A DNA stretch of 64,000 nucleotides, from positions 76,651,659 to 76,715,658 of the forward strand of contig OZ020189.1 of NCBI GenBank assembly GCA_963971165.1, written 5' to 3'. The notes beneath the pieces were generated by a model, which was given only the letters and a program-made list of their open reading frames with translations, ran no database searches and was not told where the DNA came from. This DNA comes from Philopedon plagiatum (taxonomy: Eukaryota; Arthropoda; Insecta; Coleoptera; Curculionidae). How positions within the stretch are numbered: the stretch's first letter is position 1; each line of letters opens with the position of its first letter. Of this stretch, positions 35,457-46,820 are shown piece after piece. Position numbers and translations under genes: made by a program.

Positions 35457-36955
35457 GTTTTGGTGTTTGTGGGCAATGCTAACGCCTTAAATGGACGGAC
35501 ATTCGCTGGTGAGACTGTGACAGAACGGATACATTTATATTAAAATATTAGATAACTTTGGAGAACTTGTAAATGTGGGTGGTCTTTAAAGATGCCATAA
35601 AAGTAAAAAGGGGCTTAATACCCAGTATTGAAAATTAGAACCAATATTTATATTTCCCCATTGTAAACAGAGGTCAGTTTTACGGCTATATCGAAACGTA
35701 ATAATAACCAAACAGCGTTTCTCGTTTAAGCAAAGGAATATACCAGGGAAGTACAGGGGCGTATCTAGAAACGTTTTGTCGATTTATTAATTATCTCGAG
35801 ATAACGAATATTCTTCTTATAGAAAAGATGGAATGTCAATACATTATAAGTAACTGTTAGAGTTATCAAGTTCGAACTCCTTCTGTACAGGTTTTTCTTG
35901 GATGTGATTTTTTTACCTTTAGAAAGTAACAATAAAGGATTTTTTTCGATCGCGTATTCAAGAGCCTTAGCATAGATTAGTATAGCGTTTTAACCTGTAT
36001 ACAATGGATAAACCATCCATTAAACAAAGAAACATTTAATTCAATTTTATTTTGTGTAAAACTCGGCATACAACGACTATGGTGCCGACTGGGGATAAAC
36101 CTAAAAAGGGGCGTAACGGAAAATATTTAGCAAGGGCTAGGTACCGAGGAAGAGAAGAAAGACAGTTCTTATCGAGTCGTTCTAAGTGATGAGTGTGTAA
36201 GAAATCGGGAGACGGCAACTTCTTTTAAAGTCGCGTTCGCGTGATTCGCGCGGGAGTGCGAACTTAATGAACATATAGTAAGGGGTCTTTTATAACTTCA
36301 CGGGGTAACGGTTGTAATGGTAAATTTTTAACGTTATTTGTATTAGTAATTGGGGAATTAACATATCACAGAACAATGATTTTTATTTTGATATCTTTTG
36401 TAATTTGAGACTTATTGTAAACGCTTGTCCAGCATTGTTCAGTTCATTATTTAACATTCGTTAAATGATTCTTTGTTATTTTATATCTTTATTATTATTA
36501 TTTTAATCTTTTCATCAATTGTTATATATTTCATTGTACAGTAAATTTTCATTTAATCAGATAATATATCTATTTGTGTTACAAAGCCCAGGGTTTTATT
36601 TAATGGCAGATTGGCATTTTATTAAGTTGAAACTTCGATGCCGTCGGTGTCAAGAAGAAGACGGCGCGACAAGAGAAATCGTTATAGATGATCACTTCCA
36701 GAGCTTCGATCTTCAATGGGCGACAACTTGTCTACAAGATCCACTGCGAGAGCTAGGTTGGAGTAACGTAGAGTCATGTACTAATATTCACTAACTTTAG
36801 CTTCCTTTCATGCGAATATTATTACGACTACAAGAAGGCGTTTTTAACAAATACGTAATATAATCTAGATAATTTATAAGAACCCTCATGTTGTAGAATA
36901 TTGTCATAGGTTCTTTTGGCTTTATCTGACATAAATAAGAACAACAACTCAATCT
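35457..36955. other. Non-coding gap before LINE fragment
   Basis: No recognisable gene. A 91-codon frame at 36519-36794 contains CRRCQEEDGATREIVIDD but matches no family I know; it may belong to the LINE fragment downstream. Confidence 0.45.
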
Positions 36956-38023
36956 GTGACAAGATTGTGGAACGGCTACTTCATAACTACTAATAAATCT
37001 AATGTGATAATCGTGGATTCACCATTTGCAAGAAATCGAAAGGTTTTGAATGCCTATATTTATGAGCAAAATGCTTATTGCTGCTTGCTGCTTATTCATA
37101 AATTGGTACGTAATGATTCCAATAACTCGCACTTTCTAAGTTTTGACAACTTCATGACTCATGATGAACAAGCTTATTACGGCTATCCATCATATAAAGG
37201 GAAGGTGGAGCACTTGAAATTTATATGTGATTTTATCCTTGATACGACCATGTGTGACGTATATAACTTTGCTCAACACCCAGGCGTTGCGGTCGCTTCA
37301 GTCACTGCAGACGCTTCCAACATTCCCGTCATGACTTCGACGATCCACCATGAGGACAAGGCTTTAAAAAACGACTATCATCGTCAGAGTTCAGAGGCAC
37401 TTCGAACATGATAAACTTAATAAATGTTTTCTACCAAAATTCTCGTGGCAAAACCGTCCCTTTTTTCAATGTGGTCATCAGCTCCGACTACGATATCACT
37501 ATTATTACAGAAACTTGGCTTAATGCACTGAAAAAACATTGTGGAACATTTCACTACAATTGTGTACCTTTTTCCAAAAATTTGTTCTCAAAAACTTCCA
37601 AGACCAATTTGTTGCAAAATTTGCTACAATTGTATGAAAATGTATAAAAACTGTTATAACTAATAATCCAATTAAAGTAAACTGCTCTACAAAGGCTTTG
37701 CTACAATTTTGTGTGAAAAAAAGTTCAAACGATTTTTTCAGTGTGAGGGTATTAAAAGTGAAGAACTTTTTCCTAGCGAATATATTGTGTATAGAAGGGA
37801 GAGAAACTCTGAAGCAACTGGTAAAGAACGAGGTGGCTGGGTGTTGCTTGCAATCAAGTCGATGTACCAGTCCACAGTGTATGATATGCCAGTCAGCAGC
37901 ATGGAGAAGTTATGGGTGGGTGTTATTTTTGGCAACACTCAATATGTTTTTTGTGCGTCCTACATACCTCCTGCTTCACCACCTTCCCTTTATGAAGCAC
38001 ATGTTGAATCTGTAAGATATTAA
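36956..38023 (+). pseudogene. LINE fragment: end of ORF1 and 5' part of endonuclease ORF2
   Basis: A 151-codon frame (36956-37411) ends in the ATGA overlap at 37408-37411 where a second frame begins, as at ORF1/ORF2 junctions of Jockey-like elements. ORF2 opens with INVFYQNSRGKT and then DYDITIITETWLN, matching the start and the second catalytic block (TETWL) of APE-type endonucleases. After frameshifts near 37600-37700, the frame 37709-38023 reads VYRRERNSEATGKERGGWVLLAI and FCASYIPPASPPSLYEAHVE, further endonuclease blocks. The reverse transcriptase is absent; the fragment stops about 25 bp before the right inverted-repeat arm. Confidence 0.75.
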
Positions 38024-38656
38024 GGGCTCAGTCCAAGCAGTCTATCAATAGCGTCTTTTCCATATTGACAGTGTAAACCATATTTGCCTCCACTGAATCT
38101 AATAAAGATTTAAACAAACGAATAAATTTTCTTTCAAAATTCACAAAAACATAAAACAAACACAGAGTTCAATAGGTTTGTTAGGTTATATTGTTTCACA
38201 ACTGTCACCTTACCTGACAGAAATGGTTTGTTTGTTCCACGGTTACATTCATTGCGGACTTCTCGATTCAAAGCTGATAACGGTGTTAAGCTATCTAATG
38301 AGTAATATTAAAGGAATCGGACATACATCTTTGATTACCTTGGAACTTTATGTTGATTATTGAGAGCTATGAAACAGTTTTATATCGAATCTTTTGTACC
38401 TGATATCACTGATATCGACTTTGTATTATATGTCAGGCATTATGACAACAGCGCAAATGGAATATATTATTTTATTGGTGTGAATATGGCGGGTTCTTTA
38501 ATTCCTTTCAAATTTTCACGTTCAATATATTGCTGTAGACTTATTTTTAGGAAAAATCTGATTTAATTTAAATAAACTGCACCCTACTCACTATTTTTTA
38601 CTTCTAAACAATATTTAAATTCGATTGAGAGCAACAGACCCATTATAACTTTTCTT

Positions 38657-39043
38657 TTGAAATTTTACGTCGAGATTCACTAAGAAAGTTTAAGATTTAG
38701 TACTGGTTTAAATTAAGATCTTCTAGTAGATCAGTTATGTTTTGACAAGTTTTTGTCCTGTCGTTGTTAATATGACTTCATTCAAAATTTATGAATTATT
38801 CGGATATTTCGGCGATTTGCTTGGTTTTCGAACGATTTTCATCTTGGAACGGGTTGCTAGAATTAATTTAGTTCTATTATTGTCGAAAGGGCATACTAAA
38901 ATTGCTCTTTTCTTTATAAATTTGCGAAAAAGCTCCAAAATACATTCATAGTATAAAATTTAGTTGACATTCTTACATTTGTCAGTTTAAAACTTTTGGT
39001 TGTCAAACTAGACCGGACTAGCGTTGGAGAATCCGAGAAATAA
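38657..39043. repeat. ~390-bp segment present only in the right arm
   Basis: In the left arm, only about 15 bp separate the two flanks that here are about 390 bp apart. No inverted ends were found. A 69-codon frame inside is not recognised. Confidence 0.55.
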
Positions 39044-39600
39044 TGTTTTATTTGACGCACCAAGCAGGGCGGGAATTGGTTTGGATTTTCTGTTTTTGAC
39101 CGGCTACAAAACGAGTGGCGCCCTGTTAACCCCTCCTCCCTACTCTCCTACATTTGCGTTAGTAAATTCTTTTTGCACGCATGCACAGCTACTTGCATTC
39201 AGCTTAACTCGTTGCCTTTTTAATTCTGACTTTTGTCTTCTGATTTGAAAACAATATTATCTTTTAGGCGACAGGAGATTTTTTAATGTTACACCATAAT
39301 GCCATTTCCAATACGATTAACGCGACATTATTTAAGTGTCTCAATTTTTAGGGCTTTTTGGTATAATTGGCAAATTAATATAATATTAATACTCTGAAAT
39401 TTGCCCATGTCAAGTTTTATCTGTATTTCTAATGGAACAACTAACATTGGGGCTAAAAATTTAACATGTAAAATCCTATGATTCGCCTTAAAGAAAATGC
39501 ACTGTATATGGTGTAAATCTTGGATGAATTAAGAATGGATACGGGATGATTTAACATTCTTTGAAGCCAAAGCAAACCATTCTAAGCGACACTGTAAATA

Positions 39601-40594
39601 CAATTTGTAAACATTGCCTACATCTTATTTTACCTTATATTTTTGTACAAAAAATACGTTAGAAGCATCACAAGATTTACTAAAAGTAATAAAAGCCCTA
39701 AAATATTTTATTGTCTGCTAAATAATAATAAATTTAGGTTAGGAAGTTCTTAAATACATTATTTCTAAAGGCTTATTTAAAGTCGCTTCGAGTCATTTAT
39801 AAATCTAAGTCGCACTTTTTCTTTTCCAGTTCATTAAACAAAGACATACGTGTAACCGAGTGTTCAGACGTATATCCTAAGCAACCAACAGAGACAGCAA
39901 CACTTCTGGGCTCCAACACTCCAATGCTATTTTATCTCTTTCTACTACCATTCTTGATTCAATTACGTATTTCCTAAAGTTCGTAAACTGGACCTCCAGG
40001 GTAAGATGTTTTCATAACAAACAACAAATAAACAGGCTACACGTTCGATACGCCCACAGTATATGGAACACCGAATCCTTTCTAATTCATCCAAGGTGTA
40101 AATGGTGCTTTGACATTACATTTATTAAGACGGCATAGTCAGAGACCCCATAATATGTTCTACCTTAATTATTATTAATTCCTTCATATAGTTATGAGGA
40201 CAACTTATGATCCACCAACAAGCCTACGCATGATAGTTTAGACCCCAGCTACAAAAATTTCTTGCCACAAAATTTCACATCTATACTTTTTCACAAATAA
40301 TTATCCGGTACATATTTCAAGAAAGACTTATTTCACGTGTATACTTTTTCACAAATAATTATCCGGTACATAATTCAATCAAGACTTATTTGGCGCTAGT
40401 TGAGAAGCTCCTAGAAATTGAAATTTCTGGAATGTAGAGCTCTAACTGGTGATTAATAACTAGATAAGAAATGATATCTTATTTATTTCGTGGATATCAG
40501 TAACTACAAGAAAGACTTTGAAGATTATGGCAATTCGTTTTGTTACTTTTCAAATAGGGTATGTTAGTTTAATCATTAAAAATTAAAAGTTATG
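39601..40594. mobile_element. 994-bp insertion with 9-bp target duplication, type unknown
   Basis: The left arm is continuous where this arm is interrupted. CTGTAAATA (39592-39600) and CTGCAAATA (40595-40603) flank the insert; the left arm has CTGCAAATA once. No terminal inverted repeat, poly(A) or coding frame is visible. Two copies of a ~51-bp repeat (TATACTTTTTCACAAATAAT...) start at 40282 and 40340. Confidence 0.65.
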
Positions 40595-41069
40595 CTGCAA
40601 ATAACGATTGATTAGACTTCATAAAAAAATTTAATGTTTTAATGCACTAGCAAACCGTGATCAACTGACACACAAGCTTGTAACGTATTATCTTTGAGTG
40701 TTTAAGTAGTAGAGTTAACTTAGTCCGTTTTCACCTATAGTTACACAACGCAATAAAACTGTGTTGTAACAAAACCTTTCATTTTGGTTGTCATTAAATG
40801 TAAACAAATCAGTACACGTCGCGTATGAGCTGTACAAAAGAATTAGGGGAGATACTTGAAAAACCGCCACTTCTAAGAATTAGTTTGTAAAGAAACTGTG
40901 CTGTACTTAATTAAATATGTTTACTCTACGCGCTATGTTGATGTAATATGCCCTGTTATAAGCCACTAATATGAAATACGATGATTTTTCATTATGTAAT
41001 TTCTAGGGTATCACTTTGTTTAACATGTGTTTTGGTGAAGTGGCCATCCTGTCTGCAGGAATATTGTAA

Positions 41070-41276
41070 CGTTCATCATCGCCGTCGTCGTCGCCATTAC
41101 CGTCAGAGTGGTCACCAAGTACAACCTCGCTACCGGATGCCCCATTCGACTCTTCTCATGAAGAGTATATGCGCGAAATAAGTGGCAATGATGAAGATGA
41201 ATATATTGCAGAACAAGGTTTTCGAGCCATATGTTTAAGGAGAAGCGAACTTATACAATTTGGATATAGTCCATAA
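41070..41276 (+). pseudogene. C-terminal coding remnant, Ser- and acid-rich
   Basis: An open frame begins just past the inverted-repeat breakpoint and runs to TAA at 41274-41276. It is rich in Ser/Pro, then Asp/Glu (SSHEEYMREISGNDEDEYIAEQGF), and an AATAAA signal follows at 41314. It looks like the 3' end of a gene whose beginning was lost at the breakpoint. It lies beside Polinton genes and may belong to that element, but I do not recognise the protein. Confidence 0.4.
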
Positions 41277-41664
41277 ATGTAATTTTATATAACTTTTAGT
41301 TTGTTTATGAAACAATAAAAATCTTCTTGTACTAAATATGTTTATTATTTACCATACATTTAAATTAACAAATCGCTCTTGATATAAATATATTATTCCT
41401 GAGGTTCCGTTCTAGAAACCTTGCTAGGATCACTTCCATTTTTCCAATTCTTCTTTGAAAACGGTATCTATCGAGTATTAGTTGTTGAAAATTACTTTGT
41501 CGGGCTTGTCTATATGCAAAACACCAAACAGACATACGGTGGATAATATTTCTTTCTTCATCAAATCTTACTTGCTTCTTGGTGTATTGTAAAATGAATT
41601 TTTATTAGTTATGTTATTTATATATAGGCTGAACATAAAGAGAGTAAATTAGTTTTACTTTAAA

Positions 41665-42049
41665 ATGGGTCGTGTTAATAACACAATTGATAAATTTGGT
41701 CGACACAAAACTCTTGTTTGTAACAAAGTATCGCGAGGGTTGCCCGGAATCGGATTTAATCTTACTTCAGATGGACATTTTGATAGAGAGGGAAAATTAT
41801 TAATTAAGGAATGTTGCCCAACCGATAAATGATGATGCTGCTACCAAAGAATATGTCCTTATGGAAGTTCATCAACTTGGTTCGCAGATAAATTCCATAC
41901 CTAGTAATGTGCTACTACCAGTTTTTCAAAAAATGTTTGCCGATGATGATGCCAAAATTACCTACCGTAAGGAAAAAATTTATCAAATTCACCAGCATGC
42001 TGCACGGTATACCACAACGAAGATGAAGGATCCAAAAAAACCAACCTAG
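41665..42049 (+). pseudogene. Small Polinton-associated reading frame, one frameshift
   Basis: An ATG at 41665 opens a frame that ends at TGA 41830-41832; a one-base shift carries it on through DAATKEYV and QIHQHAARYTTTK to 42049, about 128 codons in all. The xxDAxxKxYV motif resembles one found in tail-fibre-like and some Polinton/virus proteins. It converges with the integrase gene on the other strand, an arrangement that fits a compact Polinton end. Function unknown; the family link is tentative. Confidence 0.45.
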
Positions 42050-42186
42050 ATAATGTCCTATTTAAAACATAATTATACTGTTACACGTAATAAATTAAAA
42101 AATAAAACGCATAATTATGAAAAGAAAAGTTTATTATTATGTATAATGTCGCATACATATGTAACGTAAAAACTATTTGATAATAT

Positions 42187-43139
42187 TTATACAATATCTG
42201 ATTTGTCTATCCAAGAATTAAATTGATTTGGAAAACCTAACCATTTTACAAACAATTGATCGTTTTGATTTTTCTTGCGTTTTCTAAGAATTTTCTCAAC
42301 TAAATAAACACCTGGGCTAGCTGTCTTTTGCAGTTCTGCTTCGTAAAAACATCCTTTAATAGGTTGACCTTCTAATGATTGCAGCAAGTATGTAGGTGGA
42401 TTTGTAATATTAACTTTTGCTATTACAAACAGTTCCGTTGACCATGAAGGCGTATATCCTTTGTCAAATACACCTTTGTACTTGCTAATGCGAACAATGT
42501 CACCCAAATGAAATTTTTCTTTATTCGGAACAATTTTCAAATAGTCATATGCTCTAATAGGGGAATCCTCTTTCACACTGTTGGGTTTCATTCCAATGGT
42601 GCGGTGTTTAGTGTTATTATAGGTCTTCGTTATAGCTGGTAATATTTGTAACCATTTGAATGAATCTCTAGCTGAGAATTGTTTATGTAACTTATTTTTC
42701 AAAGTTCTAATAACACGCTCAACAATTGCCGCTTTTTTCGTGCTATATGTGGAATATTATGGCTGATATTATATTTTTTCATGAGTGCTTGAAAGGTGCT
42801 ATTATAAAATTCCTTTCCTTGATCACTCTGCAAATTGTTTGGTGCATATGATGCTTCTGCAATGATGCTTTTCATTGCATTCATAACTTCAACACCAGTC
42901 TTATTCTTAACCGCTTTGGTGTACACGAATTTGGAGTAAGAGTTTATTCACACAACAATGTAACGGTAACCATCATTGACAGTAGCATATTGCTGCATTT
43001 CCGCCAGATCAATTTGCCACAAATCTCTATATCCTTTTATAACTGTACGTCTTTTAACCAAATTTTTTCTTGCTGTCATATGTAATTCATTTACGACTTT
43101 AATTTTTTCTTGGCTAGAATCCATATTATAAGGTTGCAA
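42187..43139 (-). pseudogene. Polinton/Maverick integrase with chromodomain, broken
   Basis: Read on the minus strand from 43139: a linker with YRDLWQIDLAEM carrying the first catalytic Asp; a TGA at 42948-42950; then the same frame with LQSDQGKEFYN (second Asp); a frameshift near 42720; ERVIRTLKNK with the catalytic Glu; and a C-terminal half with GDIVRISKYKGVFDKGYTPSWSTELF followed by a chromodomain-like YLVEKILRKRKK...FVKWLGFPNQFNSWI. This layout (retroviral-type DDE core plus chromodomain, no gag or reverse transcriptase nearby) is that of Polinton integrases such as C. elegans F54H12.3-like proteins. The family enzyme inserts the element's linear DNA. The N-terminal zinc-binding part is not visible. 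Confidence 0.82.
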
Positions 43140-43726
43140 GTAGTCTATATGACGATTGGAACCGACCGCATGATTTACGACAGACAGCTTATTAATGTAG
43201 TAATTATAGTCTACGTACGCTACAGCGATTGAGATTCGCGGGTGCCGACCGGCGCGATGACAGCGGTACCTTTAGTATCGATTTTACCGACTTGAAGGCC
43301 AATAATTTACGATGTACCTGTCCCTTTCGGTCGTCGAGCTCGACGGGTTTATTATCTGTCAAGTTTTGTTATAAAGAGGGTTCGATTTTTATGTTATGCC
43401 GAGCAAAAGTAGGTGATATGTATTTTACGATGGGGCCTTTCAATTTTTTAGATTTTACGGTGTGTGGTTACACGCGGTAGATAGAGTTTTATAGGATATT
43501 AAAGAATAAAAAGGCTAGTAAGTATAAGTATTGAGATTTATTAATTAAAAATAATGAAGGAACGCTGGTGATATACATTTTTAAAAAACAAGGACACGTT
43601 TTCTCTTGAAATATAGTGCCTGTCCAGATTTGCCGTTCACGTGGGGGAGATAAAGATATATAGGTTATAAAAAGAACTAGAAAAAGGGGAGTAAATTAGT
43701 AATAGTATTAATTTCCCTTATATTAT
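43140..43726. other. Non-coding flank of Polinton fragment
   Basis: Contains an 83-codon plus-strand frame (43229-43480) with locally higher GC and no recognised domain. No Polinton polymerase or capsid gene is present within the window, and I could not identify a terminal inverted repeat. Confidence 0.4.
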
Positions 43727-44236
43727 TCTTAACTGCTGCTGGTAACGTTTAAGTTATCCGCGGTGATATAATAGAAATATTTATACAAATATATGCAATC
43801 TTAGTCTTTCTTAACGAAAGAAGTAATGGAACAACGAATGTGTGATATACATTAGCTCACGTGTACGAGCTACATGATTTTTTCATTCTTAGCTACTGCT
43901 GGTAACGTTTAAGTTATCCGCGGTGATATAATGGAAATATGTATGCAAATATATGCAATCTTAGTTTTCTTAATGAAAAAAGTAATGAAACAGCGAGTGT
44001 GTGGTATATATTAGCTCACGTGTACGAGCTATTGTCCACGTTTGCTACATGATTTTTTCATTCTTAGCTACTGCTGATAACGTTTAAGTTATCCGCGGTG
44101 ATATAATGGAAATATTTATACAAATACATGCAGTCTTAGTCTTTCTTAATGAAAAAAGCAATGAAACAGCGACTGTGTGGTATATATTAGCTCACGTGTA
44201 CGAGCTATTGTCCATGTTTGCTACATGATTTTTTCC
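43727..44236 (+). repeat. Three-copy ~175-bp tandem repeat
   Basis: Units begin near 43727, 43885 and 44061 with ATTCTTA(A/G)CT(G/A)CTGCT. Each contains GTTATCCGCGGTGATATAAT and ends with a near-palindrome AGCTCACGTGTACGAGCT. The first unit is about 20 bp shorter. Confidence 0.9.
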
Positions 44237-44465
44237 TTTTGCGTGTATGGATAGAGACCGATGATGCCGACATCATGTGATTTATAGATCTCGAGCGTAA
44301 GATATGAGTTCCCCAAAATTTGGTGTATGGAAGTGTACGTGCGTAAGTGTAATTTAGAGCATCGTACCACTTAGGCTGATAGGGAGATGAGCAGTTAGAT
44401 GGGAAAATGTGGTATAGATAGTCAAATAGATAGACGGAGCGGCATCCGGATAGACTGTCTGATAG

Positions 44466-44640
44466 GTAGTTTTCAGATAGCTCGATAGTCAGTCAGCCGG
44501 CCAGCCAGACGTGTGTGCATGTGCTCAGTCAGCCAGCCATACGTGCGTGCGTGTGGTCAGCCAGACAGTCATACGTGTGTGCGTGTGGTCAGTCAGACAG
44601 TCATACGTGTGTGCGTGAGTGTGTAAGAGTAATCAGTAAT
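44466..44640 (+). repeat. CAGTCAG / ACGTGTGTGCGTG tandem repeat
   Basis: About four units of ~32 bp built from GTCAGTCAGACAGTCATACG and TGTGTGCGTG. The flanks to 44800 and the segment 45240-45345 are simple sequence made of GACAGA, GATAG and CAGT words, which makes the 109-codon frame at 45151-45480 unconvincing as a gene. Confidence 0.75.
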
Positions 44641-45599
44641 TTAGAGCCTCGTACCAAATAGGCAATCGAACTAACAGGCAAACAATCAATCAGAGAGTCA
44701 GATATTCAGTCAGATAGATGTACAAATAAACAAACAGATGGACTACCAACTAGTCAGTCGGTCTGTTATACAGACAGTAAGACAGAGCGGTAAAAAAAGT
44801 TTATCGTAAATGTTACCCTCAATTTTATGTATAAAATCATTCACAATGCAACACTATATGAAATATGTAACTCATGTTTAAAAGTAGACATCAGGGAAAA
44901 GAATATAGAAGTTTTAGATGTACCTGTATAATTCATCTTTTTAATGTATAGCTTCTATTTGAATCACATGTTTGGGAAACTCCACATGTCCATATATTGG
45001 ACATATGGGTTTTTCATGAACAATGCTTTCCAACACGGCATTTTCATATGCCGTGTCACCAATGATGGGTTGGCGCTCTTACTTTAGCAACCAAAATATC
45101 GTCGTCTGAGGAACACAACCCGTACGAAAATAAGCCGATTAAACGAAAAAGTGACTAAATCAAGTAACACACAAGAAGTTTATAACCATGAATTTAAAAT
45201 TAGTACATCCAAGCCAATTCAGTCGTTTCCTGAAGAACACAGACTGACAAATGGGACAGTCAGGCAGACAGACCGACAAACCGCGGATCTGTCAACCGGA
45301 CAAACAGACAGACAGATAGACAGTGAAGTAGACAGACTGGCAGGCAGCTATGCATACAACAAAAAAATTTATAACGTAAATTTTGCCCACAGTTCTATGT
45401 ATAAAAACAATCGCAATGCCCACAATATTAGTACCGTTTTAAAGTACGCACCTCTTAATGAAAAGACTATAAATCCTTAGGTACACCTGAATACTACAAC
45501 TTTTAATGCACTGTAGTTATTAATTATACTGCGGTTGATATGCGTCGATCGTAGAAGTACCAAGAAAAATCTATGATATAACGAAGATAATGTCCATAC

Positions 45600-46440
45600 A
45601 TTAAAAAAGATATTTTCACCTGTATCCCTTTTGACAGTTTTTCCAAACACTAGCAATTTTTATCCGTATTATTGTAGAATTTAAGCGAAAGGGAGTTTGA
45701 TTTAAATAAAATTTAAATATAACGGAAAAATGTGATTTAATAATCATGTATTTGAAAAACCCTCACATGTCCAATAGCCATTTTGATTAAGTTTAGCTTC
45801 ATAAAACACTAAGACGTCATAAATTTAAGAAAATATAGATCGCCCGCTCATGGTTCTACGATATACACATACCAGATTCAATTGTTTTTAAATTATTTAC
45901 GTAACATAAAACAATTTTAAATTTCTCTCAGTACTAACATTATAATAAATGTGGGGCTTCTCAAATATGTCATTCATTTGAAATGAGATGAAGGTATTAA
46001 TTATGTAAGTTACGCGCCTATGGTCTTTTTATATTATGTAATGGGAATGTGTCAGTGTGCAGGTGGTAGTCCGGGTTTAATGCTGTTCGTAGAAAAAGTT
46101 ATACAGGAAACCGGCAATCTTTTAGGTAAAAGTTATAATGGGTTTAGAGATACAGTCGCAATTTATCTTGGGATTGTTTTTTATTTACGACCGTACAAAA
46201 GAAGAATTTACGATGTAAAACCGTCATTGGGGGGCATACTAAATAAAAAGATCTTTTCACCTGCATTCCTTGAAGTTTCCTAAAGCTGACAATTTATTCA
46301 GTTTATTGTTCAGATTAAGCAAAGAGAGAATTTACGGTGTAATATGGTATTGGTCGTAAACTAAAAAAGATCTTTTCACCTGTATCCCGTGAACAAATTT
46401 ATCCGGGTCATTGTTCAATTTAAACAAAGGGGGCTTTAGC
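45600..46440 (+). repeat. Three dispersed copies of a ~100-bp repeat
   Basis: AAAAAGATCTTTTCACCTG and following sequence occur near 45605, 46240 and 46365, each followed some 60 bp later by a TTGTTCA- or TTGTAGA- and (A)AGCAAAG/AAACAAAG-like stretch. No gene is supported between 44640 and 46820. Confidence 0.6.
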
Positions 46441-46820
46441 ACTCTGACATTCGATTCTTTAAACACAAAAATCTATACATTCAATTTTCTAAACAAGATT
46501 TATATCTTCACTAACTTACTTAAATTTAAATACCGAATCGCTCTTTTAGAAATCAATAGACGTACCTTTATTCTACAAAAATTTACTTGTACTTCAATGT
46601 AATGTGATACCATGTAAAATTTAGGATTTATTGTTTGGGACCTTCAGGGAAATAGAAAGCATCGATATTACTTTATGGGTACCATTTTTATTTACCGCCA
46701 CCTAAAATAAATGTTGGTCCCTCCATTTTACAATAGAGTTTAGCTGGCCGGCTAGTTTAAAATTTTACTTTAGTTACTGTTTTCTGTTAGCCAGATAACT
46801 TTGACTTTTGATATTTAAAA

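Larger units (their letters stand above)
38050..41073 (+). repeat. Right arm of the large inverted repeat
   Basis: Reverse complement of the left arm. Longer by about 1 kb because of an insertion at 39601-40594 and another of ~390 bp at about 38657-39043. The outer end of similarity is near 41073, where it abuts the coding remnant of the Polinton fragment. Confidence 0.85.

Noticed and set aside
44400..45350. CRISPR-like array from the CAGTCAG and CAGACAG repeats
   Set aside because: Units are simple sequence without spacers of even length, and the window is clearly eukaryotic.
45151..45480. 109-codon frame
   Set aside because: It overlaps simple CAGACAG-type repeats, which create open frames by chance.
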